Below are positions 41,453-49,564 of a stretch of DNA of 64,000 nt, one piece after another. The DNA lies in NCBI GenBank assembly GCA_022652545.1, contig JALCRM010000008.1:62001-126000 (forward strand). The letters run 5' to 3'. Below the pieces are notes generated by a model. That model saw only the letters and a list, made by a program, of their open reading frames with translations, was not told the origin of the DNA and did no database searches. The position numbers were made by a program, and so were the translations under genes. Position 1 is the first letter of the stretch; each line of letters begins with the position of its first letter. Source of the DNA: Lachnospiraceae bacterium. Its GTDB lineage: Bacteria; Bacillota; Clostridia; Lachnospirales; Lachnospiraceae.

Positions 41453-42901
41453 ATGAACAGGCAGACGCCGTTCTTCGTACATGACAGGCGCTTCTACGCG
41501 CGTTTTTTTACCCTGCTGGGAGCGCTTGCCGTACAGAACCTGCTCGACTACGGCGTCAATCTGGCTGACAACATCATGCTGGGCAGCTACAGCCAGACGG
41601 CGCTGTCCGGTGCGGCGGCGGTGAACCAGATCCAGTTCTTCGTGCAGGCGGTGGCGATCGGCATAGCCGAGAGCCTCGCGACAGTGGGCGCGCAGTACTG
41701 GGGGCAGAAACGCACGAAGCCCGTCGTCATCACGACCGGCGCGGCGCTCGTCACGGCCTGGATCTTTGCGGCGGTGCTGTTAACCGCTGTTTCGTTGTTT
41801 CCCGTCAGGGTCCTCGGCCTTTTCACGAACGATGCCGCCATCATAGCCGCAGGGACGGAATATCTTTCGGTGATCCGCTTCACCTATCCGATCTTTATGA
41901 CGACGACCGTCCTGCTGGCGATGCTTCGCTGCGTGGAAACAGTGAAGATCGCCATGCTGCTGTCCGGGCTTTCGCTCGTAATCAACGTTTGTATGAATTA
42001 CACGCTCATTTTCGGGCACTTCGGCGCACCGGAACTGGGAATCACAGGCGCCGCGGCCGGTACGGTCGTGTCGCGGGCGGCAGCACTCTGCGTGCTGCTC
42101 TTTTATATCTCGCGGAAGGACCGGAAACTGCACGCGAATCTGCGCGACATGTTCCGCAGCGACAGGAACGGTGCATACAGGCGGGCGTACGCAAAAGCAG
42201 CAGTCCCGCTTATCGTCACCCAGGGACTGTGGGGTATTTCGAACCCGATCCAGATGGCTGTGGTCGGACATCTGAGCGCAGACGCCATCGCGGCGTACAG
42301 CGCTTCCACGACCCTGTACTCGACGCTGAAGGTGCTGGCGACTTCCGCGGCCGCAGCTGCCGGCGTGCTGATCGGCACCGCGGTGGGAAGTCCGTTGCCC
42401 GTGGAAAGTCAGGCTCCCGCTGCGCCGGGAAAGCCGGTGCAGGACCGGGGCGAAGCGAAGATGCGGCTCATCCGCAGCTGTTCGAGGACCCTGCAGGTCC
42501 TGTTTCTCGGCATCGGGCTCAGTATCTTTGTGCTGCTGCAGCTCCTGCGCGGACCGGTACTGTCCCTGTACCGTCTGACGCCGCAGGCTATGGGACTCTC
42601 CTACAGCTTTATGGGCATCCTGAGCGTGATCGGGATCGGCATGGCGTACCAGATGCCGACGATCGGAGGCATCATCCGCGGCGGGGGAGATACGAAGTTC
42701 GTGCTGGTCAACGACCTGGTCAGCATCTGGGGGATCGTGATCCCGCTGTCGCTGCTCGCGGCTTTCGTGTGGAAACTGCCGGTGACCGCGGTCGTGATCC
42801 TGCTCAACAGCGACCAGATCTTCAAGTGCGGCGCGGCCTTCGTGAAATGCAACAGGTACCGCTGGATACGTAAACTGACAGTGGATGAACAGCCCGGCTG
42901 A
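41453..42901 (+). CDS. MATE family efflux transporter
   Basis: Second MATE transporter, 482 residues with about twelve hydrophobic segments. The ATG at 41453 is one base after the alpha stop. The sequence starts with a cytoplasmic NRQTPFFVHDRRFYARF and the first segment NLLDYGVNLADNIMLG; the second half begins near VPLIVTQGLWGISNP. A hydrophilic insertion (PVESQAPAAPGKPVQDRG) lies between segments eight and nine. Likely expels the aglycone or another toxic phenolic. It resembles the first MATE gene in class but is not a recent duplicate. Confidence 0.88.
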   Translation: MNRQTPFFVHDRRFYARFFTLLGALAVQNLLDYGVNLADNIMLGSYSQTALSGAAAVNQIQFFVQAVAIGIAESLATVGAQYWGQKRTKPVVITTGAALVTAWIFAAVLLTAVSLFPVRVLGLFTNDAAIIAAGTEYLSVIRFTYPIFMTTTVLLAMLRCVETVKIAMLLSGLSLVINVCMNYTLIFGHFGAPELGITGAAAGTVVSRAAALCVLLFYISRKDRKLHANLRDMFRSDRNGAYRRAYAKAAVPLIVTQGLWGISNPIQMAVVGHLSADAIAAYSASTTLYSTLKVLATSAAAAAGVLIGTAVGSPLPVESQAPAAPGKPVQDRGEAKMRLIRSCSRTLQVLFLGIGLSIFVLLQLLRGPVLSLYRLTPQAMGLSYSFMGILSVIGIGMAYQMPTIGGIIRGGGDTKFVLVNDLVSIWGIVIPLSLLAAFVWKLPVTAVVILLNSDQIFKCGAAFVKCNRYRWIRKLTVDEQPG

Positions 42902-42924
42902 AACGGGCGGAAAGAGGAGAAGAG

Positions 42925-43320
42925 ATGGCAGGAAGACAGATCTACGACCCGGAAGGGTTCAGAAACGTGGAGAAGGACGGGAAGACAGAAGGCTTTTCGT
43001 TCCGCTTCAAGCTGCAGTATTACCGCGGGATCACGCTGTCTATCATCCGCGATATCAAAGTCACGGTGGACGGCAAAACATACCCGAGGGAAGACGTGCG
43101 CCTTTCGGTGAACGGCGAGACCTTTACGCTGGAAGAGACACGCACTGTGATCAGCCCGCTGTACCGCTGGGAATTCGGGGATTTCGCGACGGTCACTGTT
43201 TTGACGGAAGGCGGTCTGTCCGCAGGAAAGCACCATATCAGCACGGTGCAGGTGGTGGCGCCGTCCTATATGCCGTTCCAGCTGGAACCGGTATGCGAGG
43301 CGGACTTTGAGATCAACTGA
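42925..43320 (+). CDS. C-glycoside deglycosidase beta subunit-like (DUF6379 type)
   Basis: Small beta-rich protein, 131 residues, start 42925 after AGAGGAGAAGAG, 23 bases behind the MATE gene. It has FRNVEKDGKTEGF near residue 13, QYYRGIT near 33 and TEGGLSAGKHHI near 95, the same order as in the proteins at 22623 and 23034, to which it is closest by eye. Probable partner is the type 2 alpha protein at 43363, 42 bases downstream. Confidence 0.73.
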   Translation: MAGRQIYDPEGFRNVEKDGKTEGFSFRFKLQYYRGITLSIIRDIKVTVDGKTYPREDVRLSVNGETFTLEETRTVISPLYRWEFGDFATVTVLTEGGLSAGKHHISTVQVVAPSYMPFQLEPVCEADFEIN

Positions 43321-43362
43321 ACGGTGCGGATGTTTTGAAACGGACCGACACGGAGGAATGAA

Positions 43363-44424
43363 ATGAGTGCACAGATAAAGAGAAGTGTGTCCCTGTACAG
43401 CTATCAGGACGAATACTACAGCGGAAAGCTGGACCTCGAGGGGTGCCTCGCGGAGACCGCGAAGGCCGGCGCGACCGGTGTGGAGCTGCTCGCAGAGGAG
43501 ATGATCAGACAGTTCCCGAACCCGATCCTGACGGAAGAATTCCAGGAGCAGTGGAAGGGATGGATGGCAAAATACGGACTCACACCCACCTGCTACGACG
43601 CTTTCCTGGAGAACAGGATCTTTGACAACCGCACGCTGAGCCTCGGCGAGCAGGTGGAAATGATGGAACGCGACCTGAAACTGGCCTCGCTCCTGGGCTT
43701 TCAGTCGCTGCGCACGCTGGTCTCGACGCCGATGGACGTCATCGAGGGCAGCCTTGCGTACGCGGAGAAGGTCGGCGTGAAGATCGGCCTCGAGGTGCAT
43801 GCACCGTTCTCGCTGAATTCGACATGGGCCGACGGCTACATGGAACTGATCCGCAGAAGCGGGAGCCGGTATTTCGGCTTCATCCCCGACATGGGGATCT
43901 TCTGCCGCCGTGTGCCGGATGTCGTCACCGACAAGTGGAGAAGGATGGGCGCGCGGGAAGACTGCATCGCCGTGGTGGACGACGCATACTGCGGGCGCGT
44001 AGAAAAGGGTTTTGTGAAGATCAGATACGATCTGAACCTCGGAAAAGCCAACATGGAATACCGCAATGCCAACGGACTTGCGGTACTGACCGAGCAGCTG
44101 CAGAAGATGAACGCCGGCCCTGCCGACTTCGGCTACCTGAACAGCAGCTACACGTATTCATGGAGCGATCCGCAGGATATAATTGACAATATAGACCACA
44201 TTGTCCACTGCCATGCAAAATGCTACAACACGACGGCGGATTACAGGGAAACGGCCGTGGCCATCCCGGAAGTCGTTGCGGCGTACAGAAAGGCGGGCTA
44301 CGACGGCTACCTTTCCACCGAGTACGAAGGCGGCGAATCCCTGCGCGACGCGCTGCCCGTGGACGGGATCGAACAGGTCAGGCGCCATCAGGAAGCTCTG
44401 CGCCGCGCCATAGAAGTGCAGTGA
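43363..44424 (+). CDS. C-glycoside deglycosidase alpha subunit-like TIM barrel (type 2)
   Basis: Xylose-isomerase-like barrel, 353 residues, start 43363 after CGGAGGAATGAA. Opening RSVSLYSYQDEYY; ligands Glu in GLEVHAPF, Asp in FIPDMGIF and Glu in STEYEGGE. The third-ligand region is VHCHAKCYNT, so the usual HGKF is HAKC: His and Lys are kept, Gly and Phe are not. Together with the 21587 protein it shows that His-x-Lys is the conserved core. Last deglycosidase gene of this block; the AraC-GH39 regulator follows after 39 bases. Confidence 0.76.
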   Translation: MSAQIKRSVSLYSYQDEYYSGKLDLEGCLAETAKAGATGVELLAEEMIRQFPNPILTEEFQEQWKGWMAKYGLTPTCYDAFLENRIFDNRTLSLGEQVEMMERDLKLASLLGFQSLRTLVSTPMDVIEGSLAYAEKVGVKIGLEVHAPFSLNSTWADGYMELIRRSGSRYFGFIPDMGIFCRRVPDVVTDKWRRMGAREDCIAVVDDAYCGRVEKGFVKIRYDLNLGKANMEYRNANGLAVLTEQLQKMNAGPADFGYLNSSYTYSWSDPQDIIDNIDHIVHCHAKCYNTTADYRETAVAIPEVVAAYRKAGYDGYLSTEYEGGESLRDALPVDGIEQVRRHQEALRRAIEVQ

Positions 44425-44438
44425 TCAGCAGGATTTTT

Positions 44439-44456
44439 AGGTTTTCCTCATGGAGG
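44439..44456 (+). promoter_or_regulatory. Leader element shared with the esterase gene
   Basis: AGGTTTTCCTCATGGAGG here matches AGGTTCTCCTCATGGAGG at 4884-4901 in 17 of 18 positions. Both copies include the ribosome site and lie right before the start codons of unrelated genes. The repeat is short and half of it is ribosome-site sequence, so its meaning is open. Confidence 0.4.
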
Positions 44457-44463
44457 GACCGGC

Positions 44464-46878
44464 ATGAGCCGTGAGATACCGGACAGAGAAAACTTTGTGG
44501 TGGAGATACGCGATACGGCGGACGGCACAGAACGGCTGCAGGAGAACATATCTCTCATCTATGTGCTCGACGGCAGCCTCGAGGTGCGGGTGGAGTCCAA
44601 GCGCACGAGCCTCGGGAAGGAAGGCGTGCTGGTCATCAACGAGGGCCGGCAGTATTCCTTCCAGGCCGGCGGCCGCGTGCTGTACCTGAATTTTGCCATC
44701 AACGCGCAGATGATGCGGGACGTCTGCAAGCAGGAGGATTTCCTCTTCTGGTGCAATTCCGCCGCGATGGAGAACTCCCAGTACGACCGTCTGCGCAGGA
44801 CGCTCAGGAAACTTTTGAATGAATATCTCAAAACAGGGGGAGGGGCCGGCGATTTCGGCTTCCTGTCCCTGTGCTGCGATGTCGTGAACCAGCTGATCGT
44901 CAATTTCATGATCCGCCCGACGGATCAGCAGGAACAGGGCGAAGACGAGCACTTCGACGAGCGGCTTCGCAAGATCAACCAGTATATCTATGCCTATTAC
45001 GACCAGCCGATCAGCATGAAGGAGCTTTCCGAGAAGCTGTATCTGTCCAACGGCTACCTTTCCCGCTTCTTCAAAAAACACTACGGCACCAGTTTTGCGG
45101 ACTACCTGACCGGCGTCCGCCTTTCGCACACAGTGGATGAACTGCTGAACACCGACGCACCTGTGACGCGGATCGCCTATCAGTGCGGGTTCGCGTCCGC
45201 GGCCGTCTTCAACCATGCCTTCAGGAAGGTTTACGGCCAGACGCCGACGGACTACCGTAGGGAGCACGCCGGGAAACAGGATGCGGGCACGCTGGAGAGC
45301 AGGCAGAAGGTCGTGGCCCAGAAAGCCATGAAGGTGCTGTCCGAGCAGGGCGGTACGGATGACAATGAGGAAGAGCTGCTGTTCGATACGCAGGAGTTTT
45401 CAGTCGCCGATCCGAAGCCGCTGCAGCGGAACTGGGGCAGCCTCATCAACCTCGGCGCCGCCTCGACCGCGCTCCTGCAGTCGGAGACGCATACGCACCT
45501 CCTCATGCTGCGGCACGCGCTGCACTTCCACTACGCACGTTTCTGGAGCCTCTTTTCCGAAGATTTCCTGATCGATCCGGATATCCCGGCGAACGAAAAC
45601 TACAACTTCAACCGCATCGACACGGCGCTCGATTCCATTCTGGAGCAGGAGATGATCCCCTTCATCGACCTCGGGATGAAACCGCTGACCATTCACTTCG
45701 GCATCGGCATGACCAGGATGGAGCCCAGCGGGAAGCCCTTTACGAACGAGAGCTGGTTCAGGCTGATCCGCGCCTTCATGGAGCACCTGAGCTTCCGCTA
45801 CGGGCAGGAGGAGCTGTCGCAGTGGCGGATGGAACTGTGGTTCGACGAGGAGTGGAGAACGAGGGAGGACGGTCCGGACCGCTATCTTGAGATATTCCGC
45901 GGGACCAAAGAGATCATCCGGGAATTCAATGACAAGATCCTTTTCGGCGGCTACGGCATCCGCATGGACGGCAAGCATGATCGCCGCCTGCAGTTTTACA
46001 AAAAGTGGAGCGCCTCCGGCTGCCGCCCGGATTTCCTCGCTGTCATGGCCTACGCCTACGAGCGCGGGGAAGGTGAGGAAGACAGGTTTGCAATGCGGGT
46101 CTCCGACGACGATTTTCTGCTCCACTATCTGACGAGGGAGCGGGAGCTCTTTGCCGAAGCCGGGCTGGGAGATCTTCCGGTCATCCTCGAGGAATGGAAC
46201 CTCACGCCCTGTGTGCGGAATTACATCAACGATTCGGCCTACAAGGGAGCCTACATCGTTAAAAACATCCTGGATGTCTACGGTATGGTCGACGAGATCG
46301 GCTACGCCGTGGGATCCGACCATAACAGCGTCTACTACGATACCTCCGGTCTGCTGTTCGGCGGCACAGGCCTTCTTACGAAGGACGGCGTGCTGAAACC
46401 TGCCGGGTATGCGTTCGACTTTCTGCACCGCCTGTACGGGAACCTCGCGTTCATCGACCGCAAGTGCATGGTGACGACGGACGGACACGACGGCTATGCA
46501 ATCATCTGCCACAATGAGCAGATGCTGAACGACAACTATTACCGGACGCAAGAGGATCACATCGACAAGGAACAGCTGTGGAAGTACAGCGAACCCTGGC
46601 GTTCGATGAAGCTTTCCCTGACCATGCGGGATGTCCAGCCCGGGACCTACCAGGTCAAAATACGGCGCGTGAACGAAATGTACGGCAACATCCTGAAACT
46701 CTGGGGAGACCTCGGGTACGAGCAGGATCTCTCCCGCGAGGACATCGAATATTTCCGGCGTGTCTGCGAGCCCAACCTGACGATCAGAAACCTCGAGGCG
46801 GCCGACGGTGCGCTGCTGCTCGAGGAAGAACTGCAGCCCAATGAGATCGCTCTGATCCAGATACGAAAACTGCACTGA
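44464..46878 (+). CDS. AraC-type regulator fused to a GH39-like domain
   Basis: One-component regulator, 804 residues, start 44464 after ATGGAGGGACCGGC. Cupin-like sensor about 20-80, AraC DNA-binding domain about 170-265 (ending AAVFNHAFRKVYGQTPTDYR), GH39-like barrel from about 315, C-terminal beta domain to the end (LQPNEIALIQI). The acid/base region reads MELWFDEEW near residue 456, with Asp at the position of the WNEP Glu; the nucleophile site has ILEEWNLT near 574. It is closest in layout and in the VGSD, GLLFGG, GLLTKDG region to the regulator at 18961, and both close a block of deglycosidase genes. Confidence 0.86.
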   Translation: MSREIPDRENFVVEIRDTADGTERLQENISLIYVLDGSLEVRVESKRTSLGKEGVLVINEGRQYSFQAGGRVLYLNFAINAQMMRDVCKQEDFLFWCNSAAMENSQYDRLRRTLRKLLNEYLKTGGGAGDFGFLSLCCDVVNQLIVNFMIRPTDQQEQGEDEHFDERLRKINQYIYAYYDQPISMKELSEKLYLSNGYLSRFFKKHYGTSFADYLTGVRLSHTVDELLNTDAPVTRIAYQCGFASAAVFNHAFRKVYGQTPTDYRREHAGKQDAGTLESRQKVVAQKAMKVLSEQGGTDDNEEELLFDTQEFSVADPKPLQRNWGSLINLGAASTALLQSETHTHLLMLRHALHFHYARFWSLFSEDFLIDPDIPANENYNFNRIDTALDSILEQEMIPFIDLGMKPLTIHFGIGMTRMEPSGKPFTNESWFRLIRAFMEHLSFRYGQEELSQWRMELWFDEEWRTREDGPDRYLEIFRGTKEIIREFNDKILFGGYGIRMDGKHDRRLQFYKKWSASGCRPDFLAVMAYAYERGEGEEDRFAMRVSDDDFLLHYLTRERELFAEAGLGDLPVILEEWNLTPCVRNYINDSAYKGAYIVKNILDVYGMVDEIGYAVGSDHNSVYYDTSGLLFGGTGLLTKDGVLKPAGYAFDFLHRLYGNLAFIDRKCMVTTDGHDGYAIICHNEQMLNDNYYRTQEDHIDKEQLWKYSEPWRSMKLSLTMRDVQPGTYQVKIRRVNEMYGNILKLWGDLGYEQDLSREDIEYFRRVCEPNLTIRNLEAADGALLLEEELQPNEIALIQIRKLH

Positions 46879-46891
46879 CGGAGGTACCGGC

Positions 46892-49558
46892 ATGAAAGAT
46901 GACCATATCCTGCCTTTCCTGTGGATGCGCGGGGAACCGGAGGCGACGATACGGCGTGAGATAGCGAAGATCAATGACTGCGGCATTTCCGCGCTGTGCC
47001 TGGAAGCGCGCCCGCACAAGGACTTCTGCGGCCCCGGCTGGTGGCACGATGTCGACATCGTCCTCGACGAGGCGCGCAGGCGCGATATGCGCGTCTGGAT
47101 CCTGGATGATCGGCACTTTCCGACCGGCTACGCGAACGGCCTGATCGAGACAAAATATCCCGAACGGAGAAAACAGTATCTGAATTATACCAGCGCCGAG
47201 ATCTACGGCAGCGCAAAGCCTCTGGAACTCGACATCTCGGGCATGCTGAAGCCCCCGACGCCCTACTGGGAGCTCGGGAAGCCGGCCGATCCGGAGCGGG
47301 AGAACAACACGCTGTTCTCCGTGACGGCGCTGCGCTTTGCGGACAGAGGAGAGGCTGCCGGGGGGCCGGATGCCTATGCGACGGAAACGGTCGACCTGAC
47401 GGCGGACGTACGCGGCGGCAGGCTGCATTTCCGGCTGCCGGAAGGCGCCTGGCGCGTAGTTGTGGTCTACCGCACGCGCACCGACGGCGGCGACCCCGCC
47501 TACATCAACCTGATCGACAAAACATCCGCGCACACCCAGATCGAAGGCGTATACGAAACGCATTACAGCCACTATGCGTCCGAATTCGGCCGCACCATCG
47601 CGGGCTTCTTTTCGGATGAGCCGCAGTTCGGCAATATGCCGGGACTCGGCTTCGGCGCTGTCGTCGGCAGATGTGAGATGCCGATGCCCTGGAGCGATGA
47701 ACTGGAAGAGCGTCTGCGGGAAAAGTACGGGTCGTCTCTGGAGAGCCTCCTGCCTTTCCTGTGGCTGGATGCGGAAGAGGGCAGCGTCAGCGCCGCCTTC
47801 CGTTTTGCCTATATGGACAACGTGTCGAAGCTCTATGAACAGAATTTCAGCCGCGCGATCGGCGACTGGTGCCGCGCGCACGGCGTCTCGTACATCGGGC
47901 ATGTCGTGGAGGACAGCGGCAGCCACAGCCGCCTCGGCATCGGCGCAGCCCACTATTTCCGCGCCATGGCCGGACAGGACATGGCCGGCATCGACTGTAT
48001 CGGAGACCAGGTGGTCTGCGGCGCGCCCTTTGAGGAACGGCGCGGCATGGTCCGCATCGACGGTGAGTTCTTCCACTATACGCTGGGCGTGCTCGGCGCT
48101 TCGGCAGGGCACCTGGACCCCGCGAAGAAGGGCCGCACGATGTGTGAGCTTTTCGGGGCTTACGGCTGGCGGTTCGGCGTGCGCGACATGAAGTATGTCC
48201 TCGACCACCTGCTTTCCCGCGGCGTCAACTACCTGGTGCCGCATGCTTTCTCCATGGCGGAATATCCGGACCCGGACTGCCCGCCCCATTTCTACGCGGG
48301 CGGCAACAACCCCGAGTATCCGTATTTTCAGTACCTGATGCGCTATGCCGACAGGATGTGCAGGCTGCTGTCCGGCGGTGTCCACGTCCCCGTCGCCGCG
48401 GTGCTGTACGATGCGGAAGCGGAGTGGGCAGGGGACAGGATGCCGATGCAGAAGGTGATCCGCGAGCTGCACACGCACCAGATCGACCTCGATATCGTCA
48501 GCCTCGATATGCTGGGGCGCCTGAAGGAACACTACGGAACACATACGGAAAGCGGCGCGGAAGAGGGGCGGCGCGACCGCCTCGTGATAGGCGGCGTTTC
48601 CTTCCGCGTCCTCATCGTACCGCGGATGCAGCGCATGACCTCCGCGCTGGCGGAGTTCATTGCACAGGAACCGGATTTCCCGGTCCTTTTCACGGATGCC
48701 CTGCCGGAGGGAGTAGCGGATGCGCAGAATGCCAAGGCATTGCCCGCGGCAGTGACAAGCTGTCCCGTCGTGCCGCTCACAGACCTATCCGCCTGGATCA
48801 GGAAGAACGGCTTTGCGGATGTTGCGGCGGAAACCGCAGAGGAGGCAGCAGCGCCGGAAAGCGCGGGAGAGTACGCGGACGCGCAGGATCCCGCAGACCT
48901 CACGGTCTATCATTACCGGAAAGACAGGGATCTGTACCTGCTTCTCAACGAATCGCCGTCGCGCAGATTCAGCGGCAGGCTTACGGTATCCGCTGCCGGC
49001 CGGAGATCGGCCGAGATCTCTCTCGAGCCGCTGGAGTGCGTTGTTTTCCAAGACAGTGAAAACGGCGGACTGGAAAAAACAGATACGGGGATCACGTTGG
49101 CGGAGATGCCGGAAAGTACGCAAAACAGGATCCGGCTCAGCGGAAACTGGAAAGTTTCGCGCGTGCGAGCCATAGCCTATCCGGACTTTCCGGAGGAGCG
49201 GGAGATCGCGGACCTTGCGCCGGTCTCTGAAGAGGCACCGGATTTTTCCGGCGTCATCCGCTACAGGAAAGAATTTGAAATGCCGGCAAAGCCGGCCGAA
49301 GCCGTCCTTGTCTGTGAGAATGTCTTTGAAGTCATGAAGGTCAGGGTGAACGGGCAGGAGGCCGGCATGATCCTGCAGCCGCCATACCGGATCCGCGTGG
49401 ATGCTTTCCTTACGGCGGGCAGGAATACGCTGGAGATCGAGGTGGCGACAACGCCCGACCGCGACCAGCAGAATTACCCGGCACCGCCGTTCGTTCCGGA
49501 ATATACGGCGCAGGAGCCGACAGGTCTCTGGGGAGACGTGGAACTCGTGTGGAGATAG
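46892..49558 (+). CDS. Large glycoside hydrolase, GH106-like (putative alpha-L-rhamnosidase)
   Basis: Multi-domain hydrolase of 888 residues, start 46892 after GACGGAGGTACCGGC. The N-terminal barrel opens LPFLWMRGEPEATIRREI and has ILDDRHFPTGYANG, a phrase style I associate with GH106-like enzymes; AGFFSDEPQFGN may hold a catalytic acid. A C-terminal region from about residue 740 resembles a GH2-type sugar-binding jelly roll (VRVNGQEAGMILQPPYRIRVD). GH106 members release L-rhamnose; rhamnosyl C-glycosides such as substituted vitexins would suit this neighbourhood. The family assignment is by resemblance and could instead be a related uncharacterised GH. No signal peptide. It follows the AraC-GH39 gene by 13 bases and is probably in its operon. 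Confidence 0.6.
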   Translation: MKDDHILPFLWMRGEPEATIRREIAKINDCGISALCLEARPHKDFCGPGWWHDVDIVLDEARRRDMRVWILDDRHFPTGYANGLIETKYPERRKQYLNYTSAEIYGSAKPLELDISGMLKPPTPYWELGKPADPERENNTLFSVTALRFADRGEAAGGPDAYATETVDLTADVRGGRLHFRLPEGAWRVVVVYRTRTDGGDPAYINLIDKTSAHTQIEGVYETHYSHYASEFGRTIAGFFSDEPQFGNMPGLGFGAVVGRCEMPMPWSDELEERLREKYGSSLESLLPFLWLDAEEGSVSAAFRFAYMDNVSKLYEQNFSRAIGDWCRAHGVSYIGHVVEDSGSHSRLGIGAAHYFRAMAGQDMAGIDCIGDQVVCGAPFEERRGMVRIDGEFFHYTLGVLGASAGHLDPAKKGRTMCELFGAYGWRFGVRDMKYVLDHLLSRGVNYLVPHAFSMAEYPDPDCPPHFYAGGNNPEYPYFQYLMRYADRMCRLLSGGVHVPVAAVLYDAEAEWAGDRMPMQKVIRELHTHQIDLDIVSLDMLGRLKEHYGTHTESGAEEGRRDRLVIGGVSFRVLIVPRMQRMTSALAEFIAQEPDFPVLFTDALPEGVADAQNAKALPAAVTSCPVVPLTDLSAWIRKNGFADVAAETAEEAAAPESAGEYADAQDPADLTVYHYRKDRDLYLLLNESPSRRFSGRLTVSAAGRRSAEISLEPLECVVFQDSENGGLEKTDTGITLAEMPESTQNRIRLSGNWKVSRVRAIAYPDFPEEREIADLAPVSEEAPDFSGVIRYRKEFEMPAKPAEAVLVCENVFEVMKVRVNGQEAGMILQPPYRIRVDAFLTAGRNTLEIEVATTPDRDQQNYPAPPFVPEYTAQEPTGLWGDVELVWR

Positions 49559-49564
49559 GCAGTT

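Noticed and set aside
16688-42901. The two MATE genes as a recent duplication of a whole cassette.
   Set aside because: They share class and position, but their sequences, including an insertion in the second, differ too much for a recent copy; the parallel layout is better explained by old duplication or independent assembly.
7167-44424. Reading the seven barrels as xylose isomerases, hydroxypyruvate isomerases or endonuclease IV proteins.
   Set aside because: They share the fold and metal ligands, but the consistent pairing with small YRG/GGL proteins and a Gfo/Idh/MocA dehydrogenase fits C-glycoside deglycosidases better; single family members elsewhere lack such partners.
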